Assembly (NCBI GenBank): GCA_036567985.1
Contig: DATCTK010000049.1
Coordinates: 82,236-146,235, forward strand
Length of the DNA: 64,000 bases
From: SZUA-229 sp036567985
Lineage (GTDB): Bacteria > Pseudomonadota > Gammaproteobacteria > SZUA-229
Direction: 5' to 3'
Part shown: positions 27,322-36,539 of the stretch, one piece after another
How positions within the stretch are numbered: the first letter of the stretch is position 1
Layout: every line of letters starts with the position of its first letter
Made by a program: the position numbers and the translations under genes
The notes under the pieces: model-generated
Told to the model about the DNA's origin: nothing
Database searches by the model: none
Seen by the model: the letters and a program-made list of their open reading frames with translations, nothing else

Positions 27322-27994
27322 GCGCCAGGTACAGCGTCCAGCAGGCAAACAGTATCACCAGACCACCGGAAAAATAACGCACACCCTGCTTTTGCACCCA
27401 GTGTTTAAGCTGATTTGCAAACCACCCCATTGCCAGCAGATTGGGCAGGGTGCCCAGCCCAAAACTCAACATAAGCAGTGCACCTTCAGTAAAACTACCG
27501 CTGGAAATCGACCAGATCAAAACGCTGTACACCAGCCCGCAGGGCAACCAGCCCCATAACAGTCCCAGCAACAACGCCTGCCCTGCATGTGTAACCGGTA
27601 ACAGTTTTTGTGCGCCTGGCTGCAGGTACTTCCATAAATATGCACCCAGCTTTTCGACCCGGGTTAAACCCATCCACCAGCCGGAAATGTACAGGCCCAT
27701 CAGCAACATAAAGATGCCCGCGAACAACTGTAATATTAACTGCATATACTGCAGATCAGTCCAGCCCAGCGCCAGCCAGCCCAGTGCACCCATAATGCCA
27801 CCCGCCAGTGTATAACTGCTCAAGCGACCCAGGTTATATGACAATAGTAACGTCAACAGACTGCGTTTGTGCTGAGTCCCCGAGCTGTCCACTGCGAAAC
27901 TCAACGCACCAACAATGCCGCCGCACATGCCAACACAGTGCACACCACCCATTAATCCGACGATAAACGCTGTTATATAAGTAAATTCATGCAT
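27290..27994 (-). CDS. Sulfite exporter TauE/SafE-like (COG2836) membrane protein
   Basis: 234-residue polytopic protein with about six TM helices. The N-terminal helix carries the metal- or thiol-type motif GGVHCVGMCGG (about 16-26) and a later helix carries WLPCGLVYSVLIW, a paired-cysteine layout reminiscent of DsbD/CcdA transporters. In many Proteobacteria this subfamily lies near cbb3-oxidase genes and is thought to help metal or cofactor delivery; here there is no such neighbour. Sulfite export is only the family label. Confidence 0.75.
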   Translation of the reverse strand: MHEFTYITAFIVGLMGGVHCVGMCGGIVGALSFAVDSSGTQHKRSLLTLLLSYNLGRLSSYTLAGGIMGALGWLALGWTDLQYMQLILQLFAGIFMLLMGLYISGWWMGLTRVEKLGAYLWKYLQPGAQKLLPVTHAGQALLLGLLWGWLPCGLVYSVLIWSISSGSFTEGALLMLSFGLGTLPNLLAMGWFANQLKHWVQKQGVRYFSGGLVILFACWTLYLALNGLWRSLPV

Positions 27995-28122
27995 TTTTCT
28001 TTAAAGATTCCTGTAAAACCCCTTGTATTACAGTGCAAAAGCACTAACAATTCAGACACAGGATAATTCCCCGGATTATTCATAATAACAGACATAACCT
28101 TTTACCATAGGAGTACCTGAGT

Positions 28123-28497
28123 ATGGCGGTGAAAAAGAAAGCGGCAGCGAAGAAAAAAGTTGCCAAGAAAAAAGTTGCAGTAGCCTCGGCGGTTAAAAAG
28201 CCACCCACCAAAAGTGAAATACTAAACCATATTGCAGGCGAAACCGAATTAAGCCGCAAGGAAGTCACTGCGGTACTGGACAGCCTGTCTGGCCTGATCG
28301 AAAAAAATCTCAAGTCACGTGGCCCCGGCTTCTTTAATATGCCTGGCCTGTTAAAGATCAAGGTTGTGAAGAAACCAGCGGTTAAGGCGCGCAAGGGCAC
28401 CAACCCTTTCACCGGCGAGGAGATGATGTTCAAAGCCAAACCGGCTCGCAAGGTGGTCAAGGTTCTGCCACTGAAAGGTCTGAAAGACATGGTATAA
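28123..28497 (+). CDS. HU/IHF-family DNA-binding protein with lysine-rich N-terminal tail
   Basis: 124-residue nucleoid-type protein. Residues 1-25 form an Ala/Lys/Val tail (KKKAAAKKKVAKKKVAVASA) like histone H1 or AlgP-type repeats. Residues 28-115 form an HU-like domain: KSEILNHIAGETELSRKEVTA, a GPGFFNMPGLLKIKVVKKPA arm region, and NPFTGEEM close to the HU signature. The tail is coded by a short duplicated stretch of AAG/AAA-rich codons. An AGGAG lies about 9 bases before the ATG. A strong hairpin terminator follows. Confidence 0.88.
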   Translation: MAVKKKAAAKKKVAKKKVAVASAVKKPPTKSEILNHIAGETELSRKEVTAVLDSLSGLIEKNLKSRGPGFFNMPGLLKIKVVKKPAVKARKGTNPFTGEEMMFKAKPARKVVKVLPLKGLKDMV

Positions 28498-28521
28498 GCT
28501 GCGTCTGCAGTCGCGCAAATA

Positions 28522-28557
28522 AAACGGGGATATATGGCGGACCATATGTCCCCGTTT
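28522..28557. terminator. Strong hairpin terminator after the HU-like gene
   Basis: A 16-bp stem (28522-28537 with 28542-28557, one G-U pair) closes on a 4-base loop. Flanking A and T runs give it terminator character in both directions. It insulates the downstream gsp operon promoter. Confidence 0.8.
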
Positions 28558-28605
28558 GCTATCTGCATGCGGGCATAACAAAATTGACTGTCACAACCTT
28601 GTCAT

Positions 28606-28635
28606 TTGGAAAGCACACCCTGACTCTCTTATAAT
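28606..28635 (+). promoter_or_regulatory. Candidate sigma-70 promoter of the gsp operon
   Basis: TTGGAA (28606-28611) and a consensus TATAAT (28630-28635) are 18 bases apart. The gspC ATG is only 11 bases after the -10 box, so the transcript would begin almost at the start codon. Confidence 0.55.
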
Positions 28636-28646
28636 AGAATGTCGAT

Positions 28647-29546
28647 ATGAAAACACTGGCTGCCAAACTCCCGCTTCACCTGACACCCGAGACACTGGCT
28701 CGGGCCAACCGATTTTTGCCAGTACTGCTGACCCTGTTACTGGTGATTGGCTGCAGTTACCTGCTGTCAAAAATCACCTGGGCACTGATCCCCGACAATA
28801 CCTCAACACTGCCGGTACAAAACTCGCGCCTAGACACTGCGAATGCACAGCAACAGCGCACCGACTACAGCCATATCAGTCAGGCCCACCTGTTCGGCAT
28901 TTACCAGCAGAGCACGGCCAGCCCGCAGACCCAGGATGCTCCCGATACCCGGCTAAACCTGGTTTTGAAAGGCGTACTCTCGGCTGAGCCAATGAGCAAG
29001 GCCAGCGTGATTATTTCCCTGGGCAAGAACGGCAAAGAAGACATGTACAGCGTTGGTGATCAGGTCGCCAGCGCCACCCTGAAGGAAATCTACGCAGATC
29101 GGGTAATTCTGCAACGCAGCGGCCAGCTGGAAACCCTGCGCATGCCGGAAGAGTTTAATGATGACTTTATCACCAACTCACCGGGCAACGACCTGCCTGA
29201 CCAGGACAATACACAGATAGACACCTCGACCCCCGGTGCCGCACTTTCGGATATTCGCGAGGAAATACTGAAAAATCCCACTTCATTCGGCAAGTACGCA
29301 ATTCCGGTTCCCTACAAGGAAAATGGACGCCTATTAGGCTATCGCCTCACTCCCCAGGGGGATCGCACCCTGTTTGACGTAGTCGGACTGGACCCGCAGG
29401 ATGTCGTCATCGCCGTCAATGGTGTAAAACTGGATGATCCGGCCGAAGGCCTCAAGGCACTGCGCGAATTGCAAAGCGCCAGCCAGGTTAATATAACCGT
29501 GCTGCGCAATGGAGCAGAAATACCGCTGCAATTTGATATACCATAA
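28647..29546 (+). CDS. gspC: Type II secretion system protein GspC
   Basis: Inner-membrane clamp linking the platform to the GspD secretin. 299 residues. A TM helix lies at about 24-43 (FLPVLLTLLLVIGCSYLL). The periplasmic HR domain (about 80-170) includes HLFGIYQQ and LNLVLKGVLSAEPMSKASVI. The C-terminal PDZ-like domain (about 225-299) has GYRLTPQGDRTLFDVVGL and DVVIAVNGVKLDDP. No Shine-Dalgarno sequence is visible before the ATG, matching a near-leaderless start. It is first gene of a gspC-N operon. Confidence 0.92.
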   Translation: MKTLAAKLPLHLTPETLARANRFLPVLLTLLLVIGCSYLLSKITWALIPDNTSTLPVQNSRLDTANAQQQRTDYSHISQAHLFGIYQQSTASPQTQDAPDTRLNLVLKGVLSAEPMSKASVIISLGKNGKEDMYSVGDQVASATLKEIYADRVILQRSGQLETLRMPEEFNDDFITNSPGNDLPDQDNTQIDTSTPGAALSDIREEILKNPTSFGKYAIPVPYKENGRLLGYRLTPQGDRTLFDVVGLDPQDVVIAVNGVKLDDPAEGLKALRELQSASQVNITVLRNGAEIPLQFDIP

Positions 29547-29574
29547 CCAGACAGATAAACCCGAGACAATTATT

Positions 29575-31635
29575 TTGAATAAACAACATCAACACCTGCT
29601 GTGGTTTACACATCCGCTTAGCCGCTTACGCCACTCCACTCGCCATTTACTGGGCCTGCTGTTACTGAATCTGGCATTGTTGACACCGGCAGCCGGTTTT
29701 GCCGAAGAAAACCAGATCACCCTGAATCTGAAAGAAGCAGACATTCGCGCACTGATTGCAACGGTTTCCAAATTCACCGGCAAGAATTTTGTCGTCGACC
29801 CACGGGTCAAGGCACGGGTCAGCGTGGTGTCCTCCAGAGCCATGTCGGAAAGCGAAGTCTATGAAGTTTTCCTCTCGGTACTGCAGGTGCACGGCTACGC
29901 CGCGGTACCCGTGGGCAGCATTATTAAAATTGTGCCGGAAGTGAACGCCAAACAGGGCCCCCTGCCGGTTACCAACGATAATCAGCTGGCGGGAGATGAA
30001 CTGATCACCCAGGTAGTCACACTGGATCATGTGCCTGCGGCGCAACTGGTGCCCATACTGCGTCCACTGGTACCGCAACAGGGGCACCTGGCGGCCTACA
30101 ATCCCACCAACACCCTGATCATTACCGACCACGCCGCCAATATCCGCCGCCTCGGTGAAATCATCAAGGGCGTGGATCGCCCGGAAAGTGACGAACTGGA
30201 AATTATTCCACTGAAACACGCCTCTGCCTCGGAGCTGGTACGCATTCTCAACTCACTGCAGGCCAGCGGCAATGCCAAGAAGCCTGAATCCAGCCAGATC
30301 ACCCTGGCCTCAGATGACCGAACCAACAGCATTTTAATGAGCGGTGAACGTTCAGCACGGCTGAAAATTCGCGCCACCATCGCCCACCTGGATACACCAC
30401 TGCAGAATGAAGCGGGCAACACCCATGTGATTTACCTGAAGTATGCCAAGGCGGAAGACATTGTCAGCATCCTTACCGGCGTGCAGAAAAAGCAGGAGCA
30501 GGTGGACAAAAAAGCCGCACCGGCAACAACACCGGGGCGCAGCGAAAGTGAGGTGGATATTCAGGCGGATGAAAACACCAATGCGCTGATTATCACTGCG
30601 GGCCCCGATGTGGTGCGTCGTATGAAGTCGATTATCCGCCAGCTGGATATCCGCCGCGCCCAGGTGCTGGTGGAATCGATTATTGCGGAAATATCCAATA
30701 GCCGCGGCAAAGACTTCTCCTCGCAGTTTGTACTGGGTGGTAAGGAAGGCGATAACAATAAGGTACCCGTAGGTGTCAGTAACTTTGGTGGCAGCGGCGG
30801 CATTATTGGTTTATTCAGTGGCGACCCACAAACCATTGCCGGCTCACTGGGCGATGGCATGACCTTTGGTTTTGGCAGTGACCAGAACAACCGTTTTGCC
30901 TTTCTATTGAAAGCACTCACCGCCGATGCCGCCACCAATATTCTCTCCACACCCAGCGTGGTCACCATGGACAATGAGGAAGCAGAAATTGTGGTGGCAC
31001 AGAATGTGCCGTTTATTACCGGCTCTTTCACCACTGCTGCGGACGGTGCATCCAATCCCTTCCAGACCGTGGAACGTCAGGATGTGGGTATTACCCTGAA
31101 AGTCACCCCGCAGATAAATGACGGCAACACCATCAAACTGGAAATCGCCCAGGAAGTTTCCAATGTCTCCGCCTCCACCTCGGCCAATGGCGACATCATC
31201 ACCAATAAGCGCTCCATCAACACCTCGGTGCTGGTTGAAGACGGTGAAATCCTGGTGCTCGGTGGGCTGATTGATGACACCATGCGCGACCAGGTATCCA
31301 AGGTGCCCCTGCTGGGCGATATTCCACTGCTGGGCTGGCTGTTCCGCTCCCACAGCACCACCAAGGAAAAACAGAACCTGATGATATTTATGCGCCCCAG
31401 CATTATGCGTGACGGTGCCGCCGCCTATCACCACACCAATGAAAAATACAATTATCTACGTGCGCAGCAGATCGATGCCAGCGAACAGGGCTTTGGCCTG
31501 TTACGGGAACAAACCCCACCACTGCTACCTGAGCTTCCTCCCTATGTAGAAAAGAAGAACGAGGCCACACCGGACGAAGACAACACCGACGACAACAGAA
31601 AAGACCCGCTGGATTTCGAAGCCGATGATTTCTAA
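29575..31635 (+). CDS. gspD: Type II secretion secretin GspD
   Basis: Outer-membrane secretin channel. A TTG at 29575 (LNKQHQHLL) would give 686 residues with a signal region LLGLLLLNLALLTPAAGFA. The only upstream ATG in frame, 29509, lies inside gspC and adds 22 polar residues, so TTG is preferred but not proven. Order: N0 (ITLNLKEADIRALIATVSKF), N1-N3 repeats (e.g. VVTLDHVPAAQLVPILRPL), then the secretin domain with VPFITGSFTT, VERQDVGITLKVTPQI and VLGGLIDDTMRDQVSKVPLL. Its end overlaps gspE by 11 bases. Confidence 0.95.
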   Translation: MNKQHQHLLWFTHPLSRLRHSTRHLLGLLLLNLALLTPAAGFAEENQITLNLKEADIRALIATVSKFTGKNFVVDPRVKARVSVVSSRAMSESEVYEVFLSVLQVHGYAAVPVGSIIKIVPEVNAKQGPLPVTNDNQLAGDELITQVVTLDHVPAAQLVPILRPLVPQQGHLAAYNPTNTLIITDHAANIRRLGEIIKGVDRPESDELEIIPLKHASASELVRILNSLQASGNAKKPESSQITLASDDRTNSILMSGERSARLKIRATIAHLDTPLQNEAGNTHVIYLKYAKAEDIVSILTGVQKKQEQVDKKAAPATTPGRSESEVDIQADENTNALIITAGPDVVRRMKSIIRQLDIRRAQVLVESIIAEISNSRGKDFSSQFVLGGKEGDNNKVPVGVSNFGGSGGIIGLFSGDPQTIAGSLGDGMTFGFGSDQNNRFAFLLKALTADAATNILSTPSVVTMDNEEAEIVVAQNVPFITGSFTTAADGASNPFQTVERQDVGITLKVTPQINDGNTIKLEIAQEVSNVSASTSANGDIITNKRSINTSVLVEDGEILVLGGLIDDTMRDQVSKVPLLGDIPLLGWLFRSHSTTKEKQNLMIFMRPSIMRDGAAAYHHTNEKYNYLRAQQIDASEQGFGLLREQTPPLLPELPPYVEKKNEATPDEDNTDDNRKDPLDFEADDF

Positions 31636-33151
31636 CAGCGCCAGCCAGAGTCCACTGGAGGAAAATCACACAGCAGCACCCGGCACTGCGCAATCGATTT
31701 CCTATGCCTTCGCCAAACGTCATGGCATTTTGCTGGGGGATATCAGCGAACAGGCAGCCCAGCTGTTCTACCGTGGCCAGCTGAATCCACAGGCAGTGGC
31801 CGAAGCGCGCCGCATTATCAATCGCCCGCTAACACTTGCCGCGGTCAGCGATGAACAGTTTGAAGCCCTGCTGGCACAAACCTATGAGCAGAATTCAGAC
31901 CAGGCGATGGCGATGATGGCCGGGGTCAGCGATGAACTGGACCTGGATCAGCTGGCAGAAACCATCGAACCGGAAGACCTGCTGGACTCGGAAGACCACG
32001 CACCGATTATCAAGCTGATCAATGCTGTGCTCAGCGAAGCCATCAAGATCGGCGCATCGGATGTTCATATTGAAGCCTTTGAAAACCGCATGCGCATCCG
32101 TTTCCGCGTCGATGGCGTACTGCGGGAAATCCTGCAGCCACCGAAAAATATCGCACCGCTGGTGATTTCGCGCATCAAGGTCATGGCCAAGCTGGATATC
32201 GCTGAAAAGCGCCTGCCCCAGGATGGCCGCATCTCGCTGAAAATCGCCGGCCGCTCGGTGGATGTGCGTGTCTCCACCCTGCCCTCCGGCCACGGCGAAC
32301 GCATTGTACTGCGTCTGCTGGACAAGCAGGCGGGACGCATGGACCTGCAACACCTGGGCATGTCCTCCGTAGACCGTGATCGACTTAATGACCTGCTACA
32401 CCATCCACACGGTATTATCCTGGTCACCGGCCCCACCGGCTCCGGTAAAACCACCACCCTCTACGCCGGCCTGACCCGACTCAATGACAAGAGTCGCAAT
32501 ATCCTCACCGTGGAAGACCCGATCGAATATTACCTGGATGGCATTGGCCAGACCCAGGTCAACAGCAAGGTGGAAATGACCTTCGCCAAGGGACTGCGCG
32601 CGATTCTGCGCCAGGATCCGGATGTGGTGATGATCGGCGAGATCCGTGATATTGAAACCGCCTCGATCGCGGTGCAGGCCAGTTTGACCGGTCACCTGGT
32701 GCTTTCCACCCTGCACACCAACACCGCCATCGGTGCGGTGACCCGCCTGCGCGACATGGGGGTTGAACCCTTTCTGCTGGCCTCCAGCCTGATCGGCGTG
32801 CTGGCACAGCGACTGGTACGCCAGCTGTGCCCCCACTGCAAGGAGGCGCACACAGCCACCGACACTGAATGTGACTGGCTGGGTGTGAAGCCTGATCAGG
32901 CGCCGCTTATCTACCGCCCCGCAGGTTGTGAGCAGTGTAACCAGCTGGGCTTTATCGGCCGTACCGGGGTGTATGAACTGGTGCCCATCGATGACACCCT
33001 GCAGCAGATGATCCATGACGGCGCCGGCGAGCAGGCGATGGAAAAACACGCCCGCAGTTATACCAATAGCCTGCGCAGTGACGGCCGCCGACTGGTGCTG
33101 GAAGGCATTACCTCACTGGAAGAAGTGCTGCGGGTTTCCCGTGAAGATTAG
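31625..33151 (+). CDS. gspE: Type II secretion ATPase GspE
   Basis: 508-residue cytoplasmic secretion ATPase. The N-terminal domain (about 1-130) binds GspL. The C-terminal motor has Walker A GPTGSGKTTTLYAGL, Asp box LTVEDPIEYYLDGIGQ, Walker B DVVMIGEIRDIETA and His box HLVLSTLHTNTAIGAVTRL. The zinc tetracysteine is LCPHCKEA then GCEQCNQLGF, diagnostic for GspE over PilT/PilU. The start overlaps gspD. Confidence 0.96.
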   Translation: MISNSASQSPLEENHTAAPGTAQSISYAFAKRHGILLGDISEQAAQLFYRGQLNPQAVAEARRIINRPLTLAAVSDEQFEALLAQTYEQNSDQAMAMMAGVSDELDLDQLAETIEPEDLLDSEDHAPIIKLINAVLSEAIKIGASDVHIEAFENRMRIRFRVDGVLREILQPPKNIAPLVISRIKVMAKLDIAEKRLPQDGRISLKIAGRSVDVRVSTLPSGHGERIVLRLLDKQAGRMDLQHLGMSSVDRDRLNDLLHHPHGIILVTGPTGSGKTTTLYAGLTRLNDKSRNILTVEDPIEYYLDGIGQTQVNSKVEMTFAKGLRAILRQDPDVVMIGEIRDIETASIAVQASLTGHLVLSTLHTNTAIGAVTRLRDMGVEPFLLASSLIGVLAQRLVRQLCPHCKEAHTATDTECDWLGVKPDQAPLIYRPAGCEQCNQLGFIGRTGVYELVPIDDTLQQMIHDGAGEQAMEKHARSYTNSLRSDGRRLVLEGITSLEEVLRVSRED

Positions 33152-33166
33152 GATGCCTGATTAAGC

Positions 33167-34390
33167 ATGGCCGCGTTTGACTACACAGTACTGGACGAGC
33201 GGGGACGTGAAAAGAAAGGCGTGATCGAAGGCGATAGCGCGCGCCAGGTGCGCCAGCTGCTGCGTGACCGCGGTATGATGCCGCTGCATATTGAAGCTGC
33301 CGCCAGCCAGCATAAGCAGCAGACCACCAGCCAGCCCAGTCGCGCCTCACGGCGCGGCATCAGCGCCACCGAACTGGCGCTGTTTACCCGCCAGCTGGCC
33401 ACCCTGGTGCGCGCCGCGCTGCCGCTGGATGAGGCCCTCTCGGCCGTGGGTCAGCAAACCGAAAAACCACGCATCAAAAGCATGATTTTCGCGCTGCGCT
33501 CGAAGATCATGGAAGGCCATACCCTGGCCTCGGGGCTGAAGGACTTTCCCCGCGTATTCCCCGAGCTGTACCATGCCACGGTGGCGGCGGGTGAATCCTC
33601 TGGCCATCTGGACATAGTACTGGACCGCCTCGCCGACTACACCGAAAGCCGTCAGCAGATGAGCCAGAAGATCGCCCAGGCAACCATTTACCCGGCAATC
33701 CTCACCGTGATGGCATTCCTGGTGGTCACCGGCCTGCTGATGTTTGTGGTGCCGAAAATCGTTGAGGTGTTTGACACCTCGGGCCAGGCATTGCCCGCCA
33801 TTACCAGCGCGATGATCTGGATCAGCGAGTTTCTGCAGAACTGGTGGTGGCTGCTGTTACTGATCGGCGTGGCGATGTATTTCGGCGTACAACGCTTTCT
33901 CACCATCCCCGCCAATAAACGCCGCTATCACCTGCTGTTATTAAAGCTGCCGGTCATCGGCAAGCTGGTGCGCGGCCTGAATACCGCGCGCTTTTCCCGC
34001 ACCCTGAGCATTCTCTCTTCCAGCGGTGTGCCGGTACTGGATGCATTGCAGCTGGCGGCACCGGTGGTCACCAACCTGCCAATGCGCGATGCGGTGATTG
34101 ACGCCGCCGCACGGGTACGGGAAGGCTCGAGTATTTATGCGGCGCTGGATCGCAGCAAGCTGTTCCCGCCCATGACCCTGCACCTGATCGCCAGTGGCGA
34201 AAGCTCGGGCAACCTGGAGGACATGCTGGACAAGGCAGCAGTTCAACAGGAGCGGGAACTGGAAGTGCTGATCGCCACCTTTATGGGCCTGTTCGAACCA
34301 CTGCTGATCGTCGCCATGGGCGGCATTGTACTGCTGATTGTGCTGTCGATACTGCTGCCGATTATCAATATGAACGACCTGATGCAGTAA
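33167..34390 (+). CDS. gspF: Type II secretion inner-membrane platform protein GspF
   Basis: 407-residue polytopic platform protein with two GspF domains. The N-terminal FDYTVLDERGREKKGVIEGD is typical. Domain 1 has ELALFTRQLATLVRAALPLD and domain 2 RFSRTLSILSSSGVPVLDAL. Hydrophobic helices include TVMAFLVVTGLLMFVVP and the C-terminal GGIVLLIVLSILLPIIN. It is 15 bases after gspE. The next gsp gene, gspG, is about 3.1 kb away because soxB, repeats and a rhombosortase gene intervene. Confidence 0.96.
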   Translation: MAAFDYTVLDERGREKKGVIEGDSARQVRQLLRDRGMMPLHIEAAASQHKQQTTSQPSRASRRGISATELALFTRQLATLVRAALPLDEALSAVGQQTEKPRIKSMIFALRSKIMEGHTLASGLKDFPRVFPELYHATVAAGESSGHLDIVLDRLADYTESRQQMSQKIAQATIYPAILTVMAFLVVTGLLMFVVPKIVEVFDTSGQALPAITSAMIWISEFLQNWWWLLLLIGVAMYFGVQRFLTIPANKRRYHLLLLKLPVIGKLVRGLNTARFSRTLSILSSSGVPVLDALQLAAPVVTNLPMRDAVIDAAARVREGSSIYAALDRSKLFPPMTLHLIASGESSGNLEDMLDKAAVQQERELEVLIATFMGLFEPLLIVAMGGIVLLIVLSILLPIINMNDLMQ

Positions 34391-34658
34391 GCCCGATACA
34401 CCGTGAAAAGCGTAAACTACAGGGCAATTGAACCAAAACTCGGCAAAACGGACAAAAATAGTTATACATCCCGAGGGGGAAGCTGCTATTATTTTGCACC
34501 ATAAAACAAGCACTCTGGCCTGATTCATCAGGAATAATAAAAAAACCATCCAGATACACGCTACTCTTCGCAAGCCTTACGGATAACTTTCAGCGCAGAT
34601 TCCAGTTCGGATTTAATAAAAGACACAACCTGTGACACAGCAGGAGGAGAATCTAGCA

Positions 34659-36413
34659 ATGTCGATTTCAAGACGTGAATTTTTACACCTGATGGGTCTG
34701 GCCGGGGCCGCCGGGGCACTGCCTGGCTCGGCGTTCGCGATGAGCCGCAGACCCACAGACATCTATGAACTGCCCAAGTACGGCAATGTGACATTGATGC
34801 ATATGACCGACTGCCACGCACAGTTACTGCCTATCTACTTCCGTGAGCCCAGTGTCAATATTGGCGTGGGTGAAGCGCATGGCAAGCCTCCCCATTTAGT
34901 CGGTAAACATTTCCTCAAGCATTTCGATATCGATGCCAATAGCATTGAAGCCCATGCCTTTACCTATCTCAACTACACCGAAGCGGCACAGCAATACGGC
35001 AAGGTCGGCGGTTTTGCACACATGGCCAGCCTGGTAAAACGCATTCGCGCCGAGCGCGGTGAAAGCAACTGCCTGCTACTCGATGGCGGTGACACCTGGC
35101 AGGGTTCCGGCACCGCATTCTGGACCCGCGGCATGGACATGGTGGGCGCCACCAACCAGCTGGGTGTCGATGTAATGACCGGTCACTGGGAATTCACCTA
35201 CCGTGATGAAGAAGTACTGAAAAACATCGAAGCCTTTAACGGTGAATTTGTTGCGCAGAACGTACAGGTAAAAGTGGATGCACTGTTCGAAGGCTCACCC
35301 GCCTACGATGAAGACACCGGCCACGCATTCAAGCCCTATACCATGAAAACCGTAGGCGGCGCACGCGTAGCAGTGATCGGCCAGGCCTTCCCCTATACAC
35401 CGATTGCCAACCCATCGCGATTTATCCCTGACTGGACCTTCGGCATCAACGACCAGAACATGCAGCAGATGGTTAACATGATCCGCGACACTGAAAAGCC
35501 GGATCTGGTGGTGGTCATTTCCCACAATGGTATGGACGTTGACCTGAAAATGGCTACGCAGGTCACCGGCATCGATGTGATCTTCGGTGGCCACACCCAT
35601 GACGCGGTACCCAAGCCCAGCGTGGTGCAGAACAAGTCCGGCAAGACACTGGTCACTAATGCCGGTTCAAACGGTAAATTCCTCGGGGTTATGGACTTCG
35701 ATATTCGTGGCGGCAAACTGCGCGGCTACCGTTACCGCCTGGTGCCCGTGTTCGCCAACCTGCTGCCAGCAGACACCGAAATGCAGGCCTATATCGACAA
35801 GGTTCGTAAGCCATATATCGGTAAGCTGAACGAAGAACTGGGTCGTGCAGATGACCTGCTGTATCGTCGTGGCAACTTTAACGGCACCTTCGACCAGGTG
35901 ATCTGTGATGCGCTGCGCGCCGAAAGTGATGCGCAGATTTCACTCTCCCCCGGTTTCCGCTGGGGCACCACGGTGCTACCGGGCCAGCCCATTACCATGG
36001 AACACGTAATGGACCAGACAGCCACCACCTACCCGGAAACCTATGTGCGTGAAATGAAAGGCTCGGACATCAAGCTGATTCTGGAAGACGTGTGTGACAA
36101 CCTGTTTAACAAGGATCCCTACTACCAGCAGGGTGGCGACATGGTTCGCGTGGGCGGCATGGATTATGTGCTCGACCCCAACCAGACATTCGGCAAGCGC
36201 ACCTCGAACCTGACCCTGGATAACGGCGAGAAAGTTGAGGACAACAAGACCTACAAGGTCGCCGGCTGGGCCACCGTAAACTCCCAGGCACCGGGTCGAC
36301 CCATCTGGGATGTGGTGGCCGACTATATTCGCGCTGAAGGCGATGTAAAGATCAAGAAGGTCAATACGCCCAAACTGAAGAACGTCGACAACAACCCTGG
36401 ACTGGCCAGCTAG
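34659..36413 (+). CDS. soxB: Thiosulfohydrolase SoxB (Tat-exported)
   Basis: Periplasmic dimanganese enzyme of the Sox pathway that hydrolyses the sulfone of SoxYZ-bound thiosulfate to release sulfate. 584 residues with a twin-arginine signal (SRREFLHLMGLAGAAGALPG). Metal-site motifs are MTDCHAQLLPIYFREP, LLDGGDTWQGSGT, the SoxB-specific GHWEFTYRDEEV (5'-nucleotidases have GNHEFD), VVVISHNGMD and IFGGHTHDAVPKP. The C-terminal domain is complete. The ATG at 34659 follows a strong AGGAGG. No soxXA, soxYZ, soxCD or soxF is in the window. It lies inside the gsp cluster with its own terminator, so it looks independently acquired or relocated. Confidence 0.94.
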   Translation: MSISRREFLHLMGLAGAAGALPGSAFAMSRRPTDIYELPKYGNVTLMHMTDCHAQLLPIYFREPSVNIGVGEAHGKPPHLVGKHFLKHFDIDANSIEAHAFTYLNYTEAAQQYGKVGGFAHMASLVKRIRAERGESNCLLLDGGDTWQGSGTAFWTRGMDMVGATNQLGVDVMTGHWEFTYRDEEVLKNIEAFNGEFVAQNVQVKVDALFEGSPAYDEDTGHAFKPYTMKTVGGARVAVIGQAFPYTPIANPSRFIPDWTFGINDQNMQQMVNMIRDTEKPDLVVVISHNGMDVDLKMATQVTGIDVIFGGHTHDAVPKPSVVQNKSGKTLVTNAGSNGKFLGVMDFDIRGGKLRGYRYRLVPVFANLLPADTEMQAYIDKVRKPYIGKLNEELGRADDLLYRRGNFNGTFDQVICDALRAESDAQISLSPGFRWGTTVLPGQPITMEHVMDQTATTYPETYVREMKGSDIKLILEDVCDNLFNKDPYYQQGGDMVRVGGMDYVLDPNQTFGKRTSNLTLDNGEKVEDNKTYKVAGWATVNSQAPGRPIWDVVADYIRAEGDVKIKKVNTPKLKNVDNNPGLAS

Positions 36414-36437
36414 CCACTCCGGCACTGCAAGCCAACT

Positions 36438-36472
36438 AAAGCCTCGACCCTCACCCGGTCGGGGCTTTTTTT
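36438..36472 (+). terminator. Rho-independent terminator of soxB
   Basis: A GCCTCGACC / GGTCGGGGC stem with a short loop is followed by seven T residues, 25 bases after the soxB stop. Read-through from soxB toward gspG should be low. Confidence 0.88.
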
Positions 36473-36539
36473 ATGCACAGGATGTGCGGTATTTCGCGGG
36501 AGGCAGGGATGCCGGTAGCGAAGATGCACAGGATGTGCG
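36473..36539. repeat. Pair of direct repeats ATGCACAGGATGTGCG
   Basis: Identical 16-base copies at 36473-36488 and 36524-36539. Each contains a small palindrome (GCAC-N5-GTGC). They lie between the soxB terminator and the larger inverted repeats and look like units of a dispersed palindromic repeat family. Confidence 0.75.

Noticed and set aside
29509..29574. ATG at 29509 as gspD start
   Set aside because: It lies inside gspC and adds a polar stretch before the signal region; the TTG at 29575 gives a normal secretin precursor, though this is not certain.
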